A DNA stretch of 8,330 bases from the NCBI GenBank assembly GCA_022712775.1, contig JAFLJZ010000162.1, positions 1 through 8,330 of the forward strand, read 5' to 3'. The stretch comes from Sulfurimonas sp. (GTDB taxonomy: Bacteria; Campylobacterota; Campylobacteria; Campylobacterales; Sulfurimonadaceae). The notes beneath the pieces are model-generated. The model saw only the letters and a list, made by a program, of their open reading frames with translations, made no database searches and was not told the origin of the DNA. This document shows positions 1 through 6,343 of the stretch, piece by piece. Every line of letters starts with the position of its first letter. Position 1 is the stretch's first letter. A program made the translations under genes and the position numbers.

Positions 1-233
1 AAACTTCTAAATTCAGAGTAAAGTTGAGCCGCTAAAGTTTTGTTATGAGTCATAATGATAGTAGGCATCTTACATTCTCTATAACACGTGCCAATAGTGT
101 AGGTTTTACCGCTACTTGTAACACCTTCAAGTGTTTGGTAACGATTGCCTTTTAGTATACTTTTTGTGAGTTATTTTATAGCAGTTGGCTGATCACCTGC
201 TGGAGAAAATGCTGATTCTACTTTAAAATTTAT
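1..233 (-). pseudogene. uvrB: Broken 5' end of uvrB (excinuclease ABC subunit B), running off the left edge
   Basis: UvrB is the helicase-like damage-verifying subunit of UvrABC nucleotide excision repair. On the minus strand the frame ending at position 1 carries UvrB N-terminal signatures in order: AFSPAGDQPTAIK, then [11 protein letters not shown], a Walker A region, and [17 protein letters not shown]. Several defects are visible. The expected ATG is ATA (231-233), with no ATG, GTG or TTG nearby in frame. A TAA stop at 171-173 sits where the family normally has a glutamate (one change from GAA). The Walker A sequence reads GVTSSGKT instead of GVTGSGKT (serine codon at 114-116). Between about 75 and 95 the frame encodes IGTCYREC, while the +1 frame there reads LARVIE, close to the expected MARVIE; this indicates a +1 insertion followed by a -1 deletion. 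The family assignment is firm. That it is a dead copy, rather than poor sequence, is inference. Whether an intact uvrB exists elsewhere cannot be seen. Confidence 0.82.
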
Positions 234-251
234 TTCTTTTTTATTGGTGGA

Positions 252-257
252 ATTATA
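252..257 (-). promoter_or_regulatory. -10 box of the relic uvrB promoter
   Basis: TATAAT preceded by GC on the minus strand, about 19 bases before the former uvrB start position. It resembles the other GC-TATAAT type boxes in this window. No convincing -35 is visible. The site probably survived from the intact gene. Confidence 0.45.
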
Positions 258-328
258 GCTTATTTTAGTTATTTGATGGTTATTGGAGATAAAATGAGAG
301 ATGTGGCTGTCTATATGCTGTCGCGAAA

Positions 329-610
329 TCAATAGTTCTTTTGTCTAAAAATAGAAAGTATATGTACTCGTTGTTCAATAACTTTAAAAACGGTAGTATA
401 TTTTTTATATATTAGATCATGAGTATTTTTAATGTTTGTGTAATAACTTTTTCTACATCGTTGAGGCATTTCATTAAGAGTTTTAATATTATTTTTAAGT
501 TCAGAGATAAATTGATTAGCTTTATTGAGTGTGTCTTCTTCTGTAATATAAGACTTTATATTTAGTAAATCCTGAACAGCTTCAGGTTCAACAATTATTT
601 TATATATCAT
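329..610 (-). CDS. ParE/RelE-family toxin of a type II toxin-antitoxin module
   Basis: A 93-residue protein with the RelE/ParE layout. It has an N-terminal strand (YKIIVEPEAV) running into a helix (QDLLNIKSYI), a long charged helix (about residues 27-46), and a C-terminal sheet ending in VFKVIEQRVHILSIFRQKNY, the usual hydrophobic strand pair followed by a basic tail. Members act as ribosome-dependent mRNA interferases (RelE) or gyrase poisons (ParE); the sequence does not settle which. The gene begins one base after the stop of the upstream antitoxin and has no clear Shine-Dalgarno of its own, so translational coupling is likely. The antitoxin-first order is typical. The ORF is intact and of normal length, so the module may be functional. 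Confidence 0.82.
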   Translation of the reverse strand: MIYKIIVEPEAVQDLLNIKSYITEEDTLNKANQFISELKNNIKTLNEMPQRCRKSYYTNIKNTHDLIYKKYTTVFKVIEQRVHILSIFRQKNY

Positions 611-611
611 T

Positions 612-830
612 CTAAGAGTTTAATACCTTGTCGAATGCATCATCAAGTTCTAAACCATTATTTTTAGGAATATTATTTATTGAATTTTGAACTTTAGTCT
701 GTGCTTCTTCAAATGAAATTAAGTTGCTATTTTCTTCAGATACAGATATTTTTTCTTTTGGTAAAATGTCTAGTAATCCCATGAATTTATCAAAAATAGA
801 ATCATCAATCTTTAATTGTAAAGTATGCAT
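612..830 (-). CDS. Antitoxin partner of the ParE/RelE-type toxin
   Basis: A 72-residue acidic protein directly upstream of the toxin, with its stop one base before the toxin start. The N-terminus (HTLQLKIDDSIFDKFMGLLD) has a short strand followed by a helix, like the small antitoxins often paired with RelE/ParE toxins that begin with a ribbon-helix-helix-like strand. The C-terminal half (about residues 32-72) is polar and acidic, fitting a disordered segment that wraps the toxin. Such antitoxins usually repress their own promoter, and a TATAAT box lies 30 bases upstream. An AGGA at 837-840 serves as ribosome-binding site. The role rests mainly on size and position; the DNA-binding fold is not certain. 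Confidence 0.72.
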   Translation of the reverse strand: MHTLQLKIDDSIFDKFMGLLDILPKEKISVSEENSNLISFEEAQTKVQNSINNIPKNNGLELDDAFDKVLNS

Positions 831-859
831 ATTTAATCCTACTATAGTTTATTAATAAT

Positions 860-865
860 ATTATA
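860..865 (-). promoter_or_regulatory. -10 box of the toxin-antitoxin operon
   Basis: TATAAT preceded by GGC on the minus strand, 29 bases before the antitoxin ATG. The AT-rich surroundings (TATTATTAATA on the same strand just downstream) could hold an operator for autoregulation, but no clear repeated operator can be defined. No consensus -35 is visible. Confidence 0.5.
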
Positions 866-984
866 GCCTACTTTAATAAATCCCTTCTACCGCAGATACC
901 TTATTTGGAGTGGTAACTTAAATTCATATACTTTATAACTAACTTCTAATCAACCATTTCCTTTTGTAACATTAAGTCAAATGT

Positions 985-1194
985 TTAAATTATAGGTTTA
1001 CCATCGACTGTTTGTATAACACTAATTTTTGAACCACTCTGCTTGATGGTAGCCTCTGAGTATTCACCCTCTACATATCTTCGTAATGTTAAGGTTCGTG
1101 TTTCATTATTTTCATCATCTTTTACTAGTTTAAAACCTATACTCGTAAAATGATTAAGGTAATCATCCAAGCTTGTAAATTCTTCTTTATTCAT
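985..1194 (-). CDS. Small protein of unknown function (69 aa)
   Basis: I do not recognise a family. The 69-residue protein starts with an acidic helix-like segment (EEFTSLDDYLNHFTSIGFKLV), followed by a strand-rich half with alternating polar and hydrophobic residues (ETRTLTLRRYVEGEYSEATIK, then KISVIQTVDG). This suggests a compact alpha-beta cytosolic domain. There is no signal peptide, membrane segment or cysteine pair. The ATG at 1192-1194 is preceded by GTGAG at a plausible distance, supporting expression. It diverges from the truncated haemoglobin gene, sharing an 87-base intergenic region, and lies 154 bases upstream of the toxin-antitoxin start on the same strand. Coding status is likely from codon pattern and start context; function is unknown. 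Confidence 0.6.
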   Translation of the reverse strand: MNKEEFTSLDDYLNHFTSIGFKLVKDDENNETRTLTLRRYVEGEYSEATIKQSGSKISVIQTVDGKPII

Positions 1195-1220
1195 ATTTTC
1201 TCACTTTTAATTAGTTAGGA

Positions 1221-1226
1221 ATTTTA
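1221..1226 (-). promoter_or_regulatory. Possible -10 box for the 69-aa protein gene
   Basis: TAAAAT on the minus strand, 26 bases before the ATG. No good -35 is visible. It is the best candidate in the short divergent intergenic region, but AT-rich DNA gives such matches by chance. Confidence 0.3.
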
Positions 1227-1247
1227 TCTTGTTTAACTTAATAAAGC

Positions 1248-1253
1248 TATACT
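1248..1253 (+). promoter_or_regulatory. -10 box for the truncated haemoglobin gene
   Basis: TATACT preceded by AAGC, 28 bases before the ATG. A TTGTTT at 1229-1234 lies only 13 bases away, too close for a standard -35, so the promoter probably depends on the -10 and its upstream AT-rich context. A GAAGAGG ribosome-binding site at 1271-1277 follows. Confidence 0.45.
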
Positions 1254-1281
1254 CTTAGATATAAAATGAAGAAGAGGCATA

Positions 1282-1665
1282 ATGAAATATCAAACTATCA
1301 CTAAACAAAATATTCGAAGAATGGTCGATCACTTTTACAGTCAAGTACTTAAAGATGAACTAATTTCAAACTTTTTTATCCAAAAACTTGGTGATGAGAT
1401 GATCTCCGATGAGTGGCTACGTCATTTAGATTTATTGACAGATTTTTGGGCATCGATTATCTTAGGTGATTCTGCTTATAGAGGGGAACCTATAAAACCA
1501 CACATACGTATGAAAGGTTTAAAAAGAGAAAGCTTTGAGAGATGGTTGAAACTTTTTTTCCAAACGGTAGATAAACTTTATGTTAAAGAATCAGCAGATA
1601 CCTTTAAAACCCATGGTGAGAAGATTGCTAACAATTTTATGAAACTGTTAGATCTCTCTGATTAA
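1282..1665 (+). CDS. Group III truncated haemoglobin (Ctb-like)
   Basis: A 127-residue single-domain globin of the TrHb3 group, a haem protein that binds O2 or NO. In Campylobacter jejuni the homologue Ctb is tied to nitrosative stress and oxygen handling. Key positions can be matched: Tyr19 as B10, His48 as distal E7, Phe55-Trp56 in the E helix, His74 as proximal F8 (context KPHIRM), and Trp88 as G8 (context FERWLKLFF). These are the distal-pocket residues described for Ctb, shifted by about two residues. The motif LGDSAYRGEPIKPH is typical of the E-F region. The length is normal for the group. The start has a good GAAGAGG ribosome-binding site. The stop overlaps the stop of the convergent NifU-like gene. 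Physiological role here (NO detoxification, O2 sequestration) is inferred from the family. Confidence 0.9.
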   Translation: MKYQTITKQNIRRMVDHFYSQVLKDELISNFFIQKLGDEMISDEWLRHLDLLTDFWASIILGDSAYRGEPIKPHIRMKGLKRESFERWLKLFFQTVDKLYVKESADTFKTHGEKIANNFMKLLDLSD

Positions 1666-1934
1666 ACAGTTAAAACTCTAATATCATTGGAGAGCATTCT
1701 TTGTAAAATATTCTCTATTGACTTGTGTGTATTACCAGATGATTCACACGATACACAAGCTCCTAAGTATTCTATATAAACAAGTACAAGATTATTTTTT
1801 TCTTCTACATGAACAAGGTCTAGATCACCATTGTCTTTTTGTAAATAATCTTTTATATTCTCTAAAATTACCTTATCTATAGCATTTATTTTTTGAACGA
1901 GTGTTTGTGCTTTAAAATCTTCTTCTTTGCTCAT
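1662..1934 (-). CDS. NifU C-terminal-domain protein (iron-sulfur scaffold)
   Basis: A 90-residue protein made up almost wholly of a NifU-like C-terminal domain. Members hold a transient 4Fe-4S cluster between two protomers and pass it to target enzymes. The signature is YLGACVSCESSGNTHKSIE, with the cluster cysteines at 60 and 63, after the typical acidic stretch DNGDLDLVHVEE. The ATG at 1932-1934 is chosen over an in-frame ATG ten codons upstream because AAAGGA lies just before it and the upstream extension (containing FCLYKG) does not look like the family. It lacks the NifU N-terminal IscU-like and ferredoxin domains, as do Nfu-type proteins. The last bases overlap the convergent haemoglobin gene. 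It is probably a housekeeping or accessory cluster carrier. Confidence 0.88.
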   Translation of the reverse strand: MSKEEDFKAQTLVQKINAIDKVILENIKDYLQKDNGDLDLVHVEEKNNLVLVYIEYLGACVSCESSGNTHKSIENILQRMLSNDIRVLTV

Positions 1935-1987
1935 ATTTATTCCTTTATATAAACAAAATATCATTACACACTTAATATAAGATTAAA

Positions 1988-1993
1988 TTTATA
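1988..1993 (-). promoter_or_regulatory. -10 box for the NifU-like gene
   Basis: TATAAA on the minus strand preceded by TGC, an extended -10 arrangement, 53 bases before the chosen ATG. The intergenic region is shared with the plus-strand promoter of the TerB/J-domain gene, so the two are divergent. Confidence 0.4.
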
Positions 1994-2004
1994 GCATAAT
2001 TGAA

Positions 2005-2032
2005 TTACCATTAATCTTCATTGTGCTAAAAT
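2005..2032 (+). promoter_or_regulatory. Promoter of the TerB/J-domain, peroxidase and c-di-GMP gene cluster
   Basis: TTACCA at 2005-2010 and TAAAAT at 2027-2032 are separated by 16 bases, with a TGTGC just before the -10. The ATG of the first gene follows 28 bases later, with GGA at 2053-2055 as a weak ribosome-binding site. It probably drives all three genes, since the following gaps are 52 bases (or 28 with the earliest peroxidase start) and a 4-base overlap. Confidence 0.5.
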
Positions 2033-2060
2033 CTGCCTACTTAAGTACAAATGGAAAAAA

Positions 2061-2867
2061 ATGATTAAATTAAAAAAATGGATATATTTAGCGATAATTT
2101 TATTCGTGCTGTATTATATATTTATAGCAAATTTTATGGTTACACTTGGAGTAATAGCCGCGTTGTATGTGGCATTTAAACTTTATAAAGTATATGCTAA
2201 AAATAAACTAAGAAAAATATCTAGTTCTAAAGAATTATTTCGAGAAAGTGAATTGGGTCTTTTTATTGCACTTGTTGCGAAAGTTGCCAAGGCTGATGGA
2301 AGAGTTGATGAGTTAGAAGCACAATTAATCGGAAATATTTTTGATGATATTTCAGCAATTTTCCCAGATAAAGAGAAAACAAGACATATATTAAAAGAAA
2401 TTTTTAATGAAGAAAAAGAGAAAAGTGGTGACACAAGAGAGATAGCGTCAGCATTAAATAAATTGCTTGGACGCAGTATATTAAAACGAAAACAGTATGT
2501 AGGGTTTTTAATTCAACTTGCATCTGTAGGTAATGGAATGAGTTCCGATGAGGATAAAGTTTTACGCGAGATAGTTGGCGAACTTAATATCACTCCTGAT
2601 GAATATAATGCAATGATTTCTAAGTTTGAAAATATGCTTAAAAATAAACAACACTCGATGAGTGATGCAGAGGCATATACGATTCTAGGTGTAAAAGAAA
2701 GTGATGATATGAGTGCAATTAAAAAGAGCTATAGAAAACTTGTACGACAATACCATCCAGACATTATAAAATCACAAGATAAAGATGATTCCTATATGGA
2801 AGAAGCAACTGCTAAAACGCAAGAAATAAATCAGGCGTATGAAATTATAAAAGAGACTAGGAAGTAA
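2061..2867 (+). CDS. Membrane-anchored TerB-like and J-domain co-chaperone (DjlA-like)
   Basis: A 268-residue protein built like DjlA. An N-terminal hydrophobic anchor spans residues 7-40, possibly two short passes. A TerB-like helical domain follows at about 65-185, with the acidic motif AKVAKADGRVDELE (residues 73-86) and a second half around GNGMSSDEDKVLREI. A C-terminal J domain occupies about 203-265, with YTILGV at its start and the essential HPD tripeptide at 232-234. J domains stimulate the ATPase of DnaK. The TerB-like domain is often linked to membrane stress or metal-related functions. The J domain should face the cytoplasm. It is the first gene of a probable three-gene unit with a periplasmic peroxidase and a c-di-GMP sensor. 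The operon link is inferred from spacing. The DjlA-like architecture is clear; orthology to E. coli djlA is not claimed. Confidence 0.88.
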   Translation: MIKLKKWIYLAIILFVLYYIFIANFMVTLGVIAALYVAFKLYKVYAKNKLRKISSSKELFRESELGLFIALVAKVAKADGRVDELEAQLIGNIFDDISAIFPDKEKTRHILKEIFNEEKEKSGDTREIASALNKLLGRSILKRKQYVGFLIQLASVGNGMSSDEDKVLREIVGELNITPDEYNAMISKFENMLKNKQHSMSDAEAYTILGVKESDDMSAIKKSYRKLVRQYHPDIIKSQDKDDSYMEEATAKTQEINQAYEIIKETRK

Positions 2868-2906
2868 AAATATATTGATTTAAGCTACTCTGTTTATGTC
2901 TTATTA

Positions 2907-2912
2907 TATAAT
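2907..2912 (+). promoter_or_regulatory. Possible internal -10 box before the peroxidase
   Basis: A perfect TATAAT lies just upstream of the preferred peroxidase start at 2920, with no clear -35. If used, transcription would begin at or within a few bases of the ATG, giving a very short or leaderless message. It may equally be chance in AT-rich DNA. Confidence 0.25.
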
Positions 2913-2919
2913 GCGTGTA

Positions 2920-3849
2920 ATGAAGAAAATATTATTTTTAGTTTTTTATTGTTTATATGCTCAGGCGGAACCTATTAGTGTTATCCCTCAAAAAATTAGT
3001 GTAAATATAAAAAAAGTACACTTAGGGCAAGAACTATTTTTTGATACGCTTCTTTCCAAAGATAATACTATATCTTGTGCCTCATGCCATGACCTCAAGG
3101 CCGGTGGAGATGATAATTTAAAATTCTCTGTTGGTATAGATGGAAAAGTTGGAGATATTAATGCACCAACAGTATATAATGCTGTATATAACTTTCGACA
3201 ATTTTGGAATGGTTCAGCTGCGGATCTCGCAGAACAAGCAAAAGGACCAATAGAAAATCCTGTTGAAATGGGAAATACATTTGAGAACCTAATTAAAACC
3301 TTAGACAATACACCATATAAAGATAAATTTGAAGCGATTTACGCAGATGGAATTACAGAAGATACTATTGTAGATGCGATAGCAGAGTTTGAAAAAACAT
3401 TAACTACTCCTAACGCACCATTTGATAAATACTTGTCTGGTGAGAGTAATGCTATAACACAAAAGCAAAAAGATGGATATGCTATTTTTAAATCAATAGG
3501 CTGTATAGCATGTCACCATGGTGTAAATATTGGAGGAAATCTTTATAATAAATTTGGAGTAATCAAAAGTACACATAGCACAAGAACTGGCAGGCATGAA
3601 GTAACAAAAAATGAAGCTGATAAGTATTATTTTAAGGTAGCTTCTCTTCGTAATGTAGCACAAACAGCTCCTTACTTCCATGATGGACGATATAAACACC
3701 TAGAAGATGCTGTGAAGTTTATGGCAGATTATCAGTTAGGTAGGAGTATATCAGCAGAAGAAGTGGATAAAATTGTTGCTTTTTTAAAAGCACTAACTGG
3801 TGAAATTCCTAAAGTTGCACTTGATATTAGAATTGGCGTTGTAAAATGA
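2920..3849 (+). CDS. Periplasmic dihaem cytochrome c peroxidase
   Basis: A bacterial dihaem peroxidase of the CCP/MauG family that reduces H2O2 to water in the periplasm with electrons from small c-type cytochromes or the quinol pool. Counting from the start chosen here (309 residues), a short signal peptide with MKKILFLVFYCLYAQA is followed by haem site 1, CASCH at 53-57, then FWNGSA with Trp96, the NPVEMG segment containing the conserved acidic residue, haem site 2, CIACH at 195-199, the RNVAQTAPYFHDG block, and MADYQLG with Met268 as the likely axial ligand of the high-potential haem. All expected functional residues are present, and the length fits a classical two-haem enzyme rather than the three-haem YhjA type. 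In-frame ATGs at 2896 and 2911 would add MSYYIMRV; none has a good ribosome-binding site, and the MKK start gives the cleanest signal peptide. The stop overlaps the next start (ATGA). Confidence 0.93.
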   Translation: MKKILFLVFYCLYAQAEPISVIPQKISVNIKKVHLGQELFFDTLLSKDNTISCASCHDLKAGGDDNLKFSVGIDGKVGDINAPTVYNAVYNFRQFWNGSAADLAEQAKGPIENPVEMGNTFENLIKTLDNTPYKDKFEAIYADGITEDTIVDAIAEFEKTLTTPNAPFDKYLSGESNAITQKQKDGYAIFKSIGCIACHHGVNIGGNLYNKFGVIKSTHSTRTGRHEVTKNEADKYYFKVASLRNVAQTAPYFHDGRYKHLEDAVKFMADYQLGRSISAEEVDKIVAFLKALTGEIPKVALDIRIGVVK

Positions 3850-6326
3850 TGAATAGTAAAAGTATTGATAGAATCACAGCTCTCTTATTGTTTTTTGCTT
3901 TTTTCTTAACGATGCTTTTTTTTTATTTGAAAAAAGTTGAACATAATATAAATGAGTATATGACCTACCATGATAGTGTAGTTGAACTAAAACTAATAAA
4001 CAAATCTTTTGATAACTTTTTAGTGAAACAATCTACTTTTATAAACTTTGATGAAATAAACTTAAAAGTTACAGATTTTAGAAAAGAGATAAATACTTTA
4101 GATTCAGAGTATGTTCATGGTATATTTGGTCCAGAGTATTCAGTACTTTTTGAGGACACGAGAAGAGCATTTCAAGAAAAAGAAATTTTTATTGAAAAAT
4201 ATAAGTCTAATAATGCTTCTTTATTAAATTCAATGCACTATATTTTTGATTTACAGGAATCAATACAAAAAAATGAACCTGAAAGTTTAACAAAGATTGT
4301 TTCTAAGCAAACACTCCTATTAATGAAATATTACCTTAATAATTATAGCGATAAACAAAAAATTTATAATAATTTAGATCTATTGAAACAAAGTTTTGAA
4401 AATGAAAATACTAAAGAATTAGAGTTATTTATATTGCATATAAAAAAAAATATTAAACGAATTGAAAATCGTATTTCACTTGAAAATATAGTTTACACTA
4501 AAGGTTCTTTAAATGATAACCTACGCAAATTACATATATTTTTAGATATGCATCATGAAAGAGATATTTATATTGAAAAAATAATAACAATAATATTTTT
4601 CTCTCTAGCATTAATGATTTTAGTTGTTTTATTTATAATGCATAAACGCTCTTTGCGGATAAAAAAGGAGCTTCTTGGATTTAAATCTGCAGTTGAAAAC
4701 AGTGATAATTCTATAGTGATAACAGATGTAGATAAAAATATTACTTATGTTAATGATGTATTTGAAAAAGAAACAGGGTATAAGAAAGAAGAAGTTCTTG
4801 GTCAGAATCCAAGAATCTTACAATCAGGGAAAATACCTCAGTCCGTATATGATGACTTACATAAAGTATTAGAAAGAGGTGAGAAATGGGAAGGTGAATT
4901 TATCAATATGCGTAAGGATAAATCTTTATATTACGAAAAAACATCTATTACTCCTATATATATTGATAATGAACTTACGAATTATTTAGCTATAAAACTT
5001 AATGTTACTAACTATATTGAACAAAAACAAAAACTTGAGTACCTTGCTCTTTATGATTCTCTAACATCATTACCAAATCGTGCAAATATTGAAGAAAGCC
5101 TTAAGAAAATGATAAAAACTGCTAAACGTAATCTTACTAAAATAACAATCTTTTTTATTGATCTCGATCGTTTTAAAATAATAAATGATACCTTAGGACA
5201 CAATATAGGTGATGAAGTTTTAATAGAAACAGGCAAGCGTATTGAAAACTCACTTAGAGATACCGATAAGGTGGCCCGTCTTGGTGGTGATGAGTTTATT
5301 GTTGTTTTGGAAAATAGTGATGATAAATATCATTCCTCCAAGGTATGTGAAAAAATAATTCAAGCTTTTAGAGAACCCATACAGACAAAAGAGCATCAAT
5401 TAAATATTACATTAAGTATAGGAGTGTCGATTTTTCCAGAAGATGGATTAGATTATCAAACACTTTTCAAACATGCTGATATAGCCATGTATCAAGCAAA
5501 GAATGCTGGTAAAAATACTTTTAGGTATTATCAAAAACAGCTCTCCATAGATGTAGAACATCGCCTAAATATAGAACAAGGTTTGAAAAATGCAATAGAG
5601 AATAATGAGTTCTATATGGTATATCAACCAAAGTATAAGCTTAGCGATAAAAAAACTGTTGGGCTTGAAGCCTTAGTCCGATGGGAAAGTAATAGCTTGG
5701 GCTTTATCGCTCCAGATGAGTTTATTGCAATAGCTGAAGACACAGGTTATATATTGTCCTTAGGACTTTTTATCTTTAAGCAAGCATGTCAAGATTTTTT
5801 AATTTTCACGCAACACTCAGTTGATTTAAAAACAATTTCAATTAATATATCTGCGGTGCAACTCTATCAAGAAACTTTTATAAGGGATATTCTCTCTATC
5901 ATCGAAGAAGTTGGAATTAGTCCTAAGTCAATTATGTTAGAAATTACAGAAACATACATTATGAAAAATATTAACCATAGTATGAAAGTGCTTCATGAAT
6001 TACAAAAAATAGGCTTTAGTATTTCTATAGATGATTTTGGTACAGGTCATTCATCTTTAAATTATTTAAAAAAGCTTCCTATTGATGAGCTGAAAATTGA
6101 TAAGTCATTTATAGATGGAATCCCTGATGACAAAAATGATATAGCAATTACACAAGCAATTATCGGATTGTCAAAAAATCTTTCGTATACAAATATAGCA
6201 GAAGGTATTGAAAATGAAATACAAGAGAAGGTTCTTCTAGGTTATGGGTGTTTACTTGGACAAGGTTTTTATTTTTGTAAACCAAAGAAAAAGAAAGATT
6301 TAATTCAATTTCTTAAAAATAAGTAA
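3846..6326 (+). CDS. Membrane sensor with PAS, GGDEF and EAL domains (c-di-GMP turnover)
   Basis: An 826-residue protein with membrane helices at about 10-28 and 244-266 flanking a helical periplasmic region (30-243) that may be a DAHL-type ligand-binding domain; that identification is tentative. A PAS domain follows (about 278-392; NPRILQSGKIP is typical), then a GGDEF domain (about 398-562) with an intact GGDEF at 480-484 and an inhibitory-site RxxD at 471-474. The EAL domain (about 573-825) is also complete in its motifs: EALVRW from 608, Glu699 in EITET, DDFGTG from 729, Lys750, AEGIE ending at Glu787, and GQGFYFCKP. Both synthesis and hydrolysis of c-di-GMP are therefore possible; which dominates cannot be read. 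The start overlaps the peroxidase stop by 4 bases, and a second ATG at 3849 is an alternative. Co-translation with the peroxidase suggests the periplasmic domain may sense a related redox or envelope signal, which is inference. Confidence 0.93.
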   Translation: MMNSKSIDRITALLLFFAFFLTMLFFYLKKVEHNINEYMTYHDSVVELKLINKSFDNFLVKQSTFINFDEINLKVTDFRKEINTLDSEYVHGIFGPEYSVLFEDTRRAFQEKEIFIEKYKSNNASLLNSMHYIFDLQESIQKNEPESLTKIVSKQTLLLMKYYLNNYSDKQKIYNNLDLLKQSFENENTKELELFILHIKKNIKRIENRISLENIVYTKGSLNDNLRKLHIFLDMHHERDIYIEKIITIIFFSLALMILVVLFIMHKRSLRIKKELLGFKSAVENSDNSIVITDVDKNITYVNDVFEKETGYKKEEVLGQNPRILQSGKIPQSVYDDLHKVLERGEKWEGEFINMRKDKSLYYEKTSITPIYIDNELTNYLAIKLNVTNYIEQKQKLEYLALYDSLTSLPNRANIEESLKKMIKTAKRNLTKITIFFIDLDRFKIINDTLGHNIGDEVLIETGKRIENSLRDTDKVARLGGDEFIVVLENSDDKYHSSKVCEKIIQAFREPIQTKEHQLNITLSIGVSIFPEDGLDYQTLFKHADIAMYQAKNAGKNTFRYYQKQLSIDVEHRLNIEQGLKNAIENNEFYMVYQPKYKLSDKKTVGLEALVRWESNSLGFIAPDEFIAIAEDTGYILSLGLFIFKQACQDFLIFTQHSVDLKTISINISAVQLYQETFIRDILSIIEEVGISPKSIMLEITETYIMKNINHSMKVLHELQKIGFSISIDDFGTGHSSLNYLKKLPIDELKIDKSFIDGIPDDKNDIAITQAIIGLSKNLSYTNIAEGIENEIQEKVLLGYGCLLGQGFYFCKPKKKKDLIQFLKNK

Positions 6327-6343
6327 ATATTATAAGTAATATA

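Noticed and set aside
174..330. Open frame continuing upstream of the uvrB relic toward the toxin stop, which could suggest a longer N-terminus
   Set aside because: The segment has no similarity to UvrB, includes the TATAAT promoter box, and lies between the toxin stop and the normal UvrB start position, so it is intergenic.
880..960. An open minus-strand stretch reading YEFKLPLQIRYLR upstream of the toxin-antitoxin promoter
   Set aside because: There is no start codon in frame and a stop follows at once. It might be a gene remnant, but no family is recognisable.
1935..1964. N-terminal extension of the NifU-like protein from an upstream ATG
   Set aside because: The ribosome-binding site AAAGGA lies inside the extension, just before the second ATG, and the extra residues do not fit the family.
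2183..2434. Minus-strand open frame of 83 codons inside the TerB/J-domain gene
   Set aside because: It lies wholly opposite a well-supported gene, and its serine- and leucine-rich product is the usual antisense shadow of an AT-rich gene.
2988..3308. Minus-strand open frame of 106 codons inside the peroxidase gene
   Set aside because: The opposite strand encodes the first haem domain with intact motifs. The antisense frame has no recognisable domain or ribosome-binding site.
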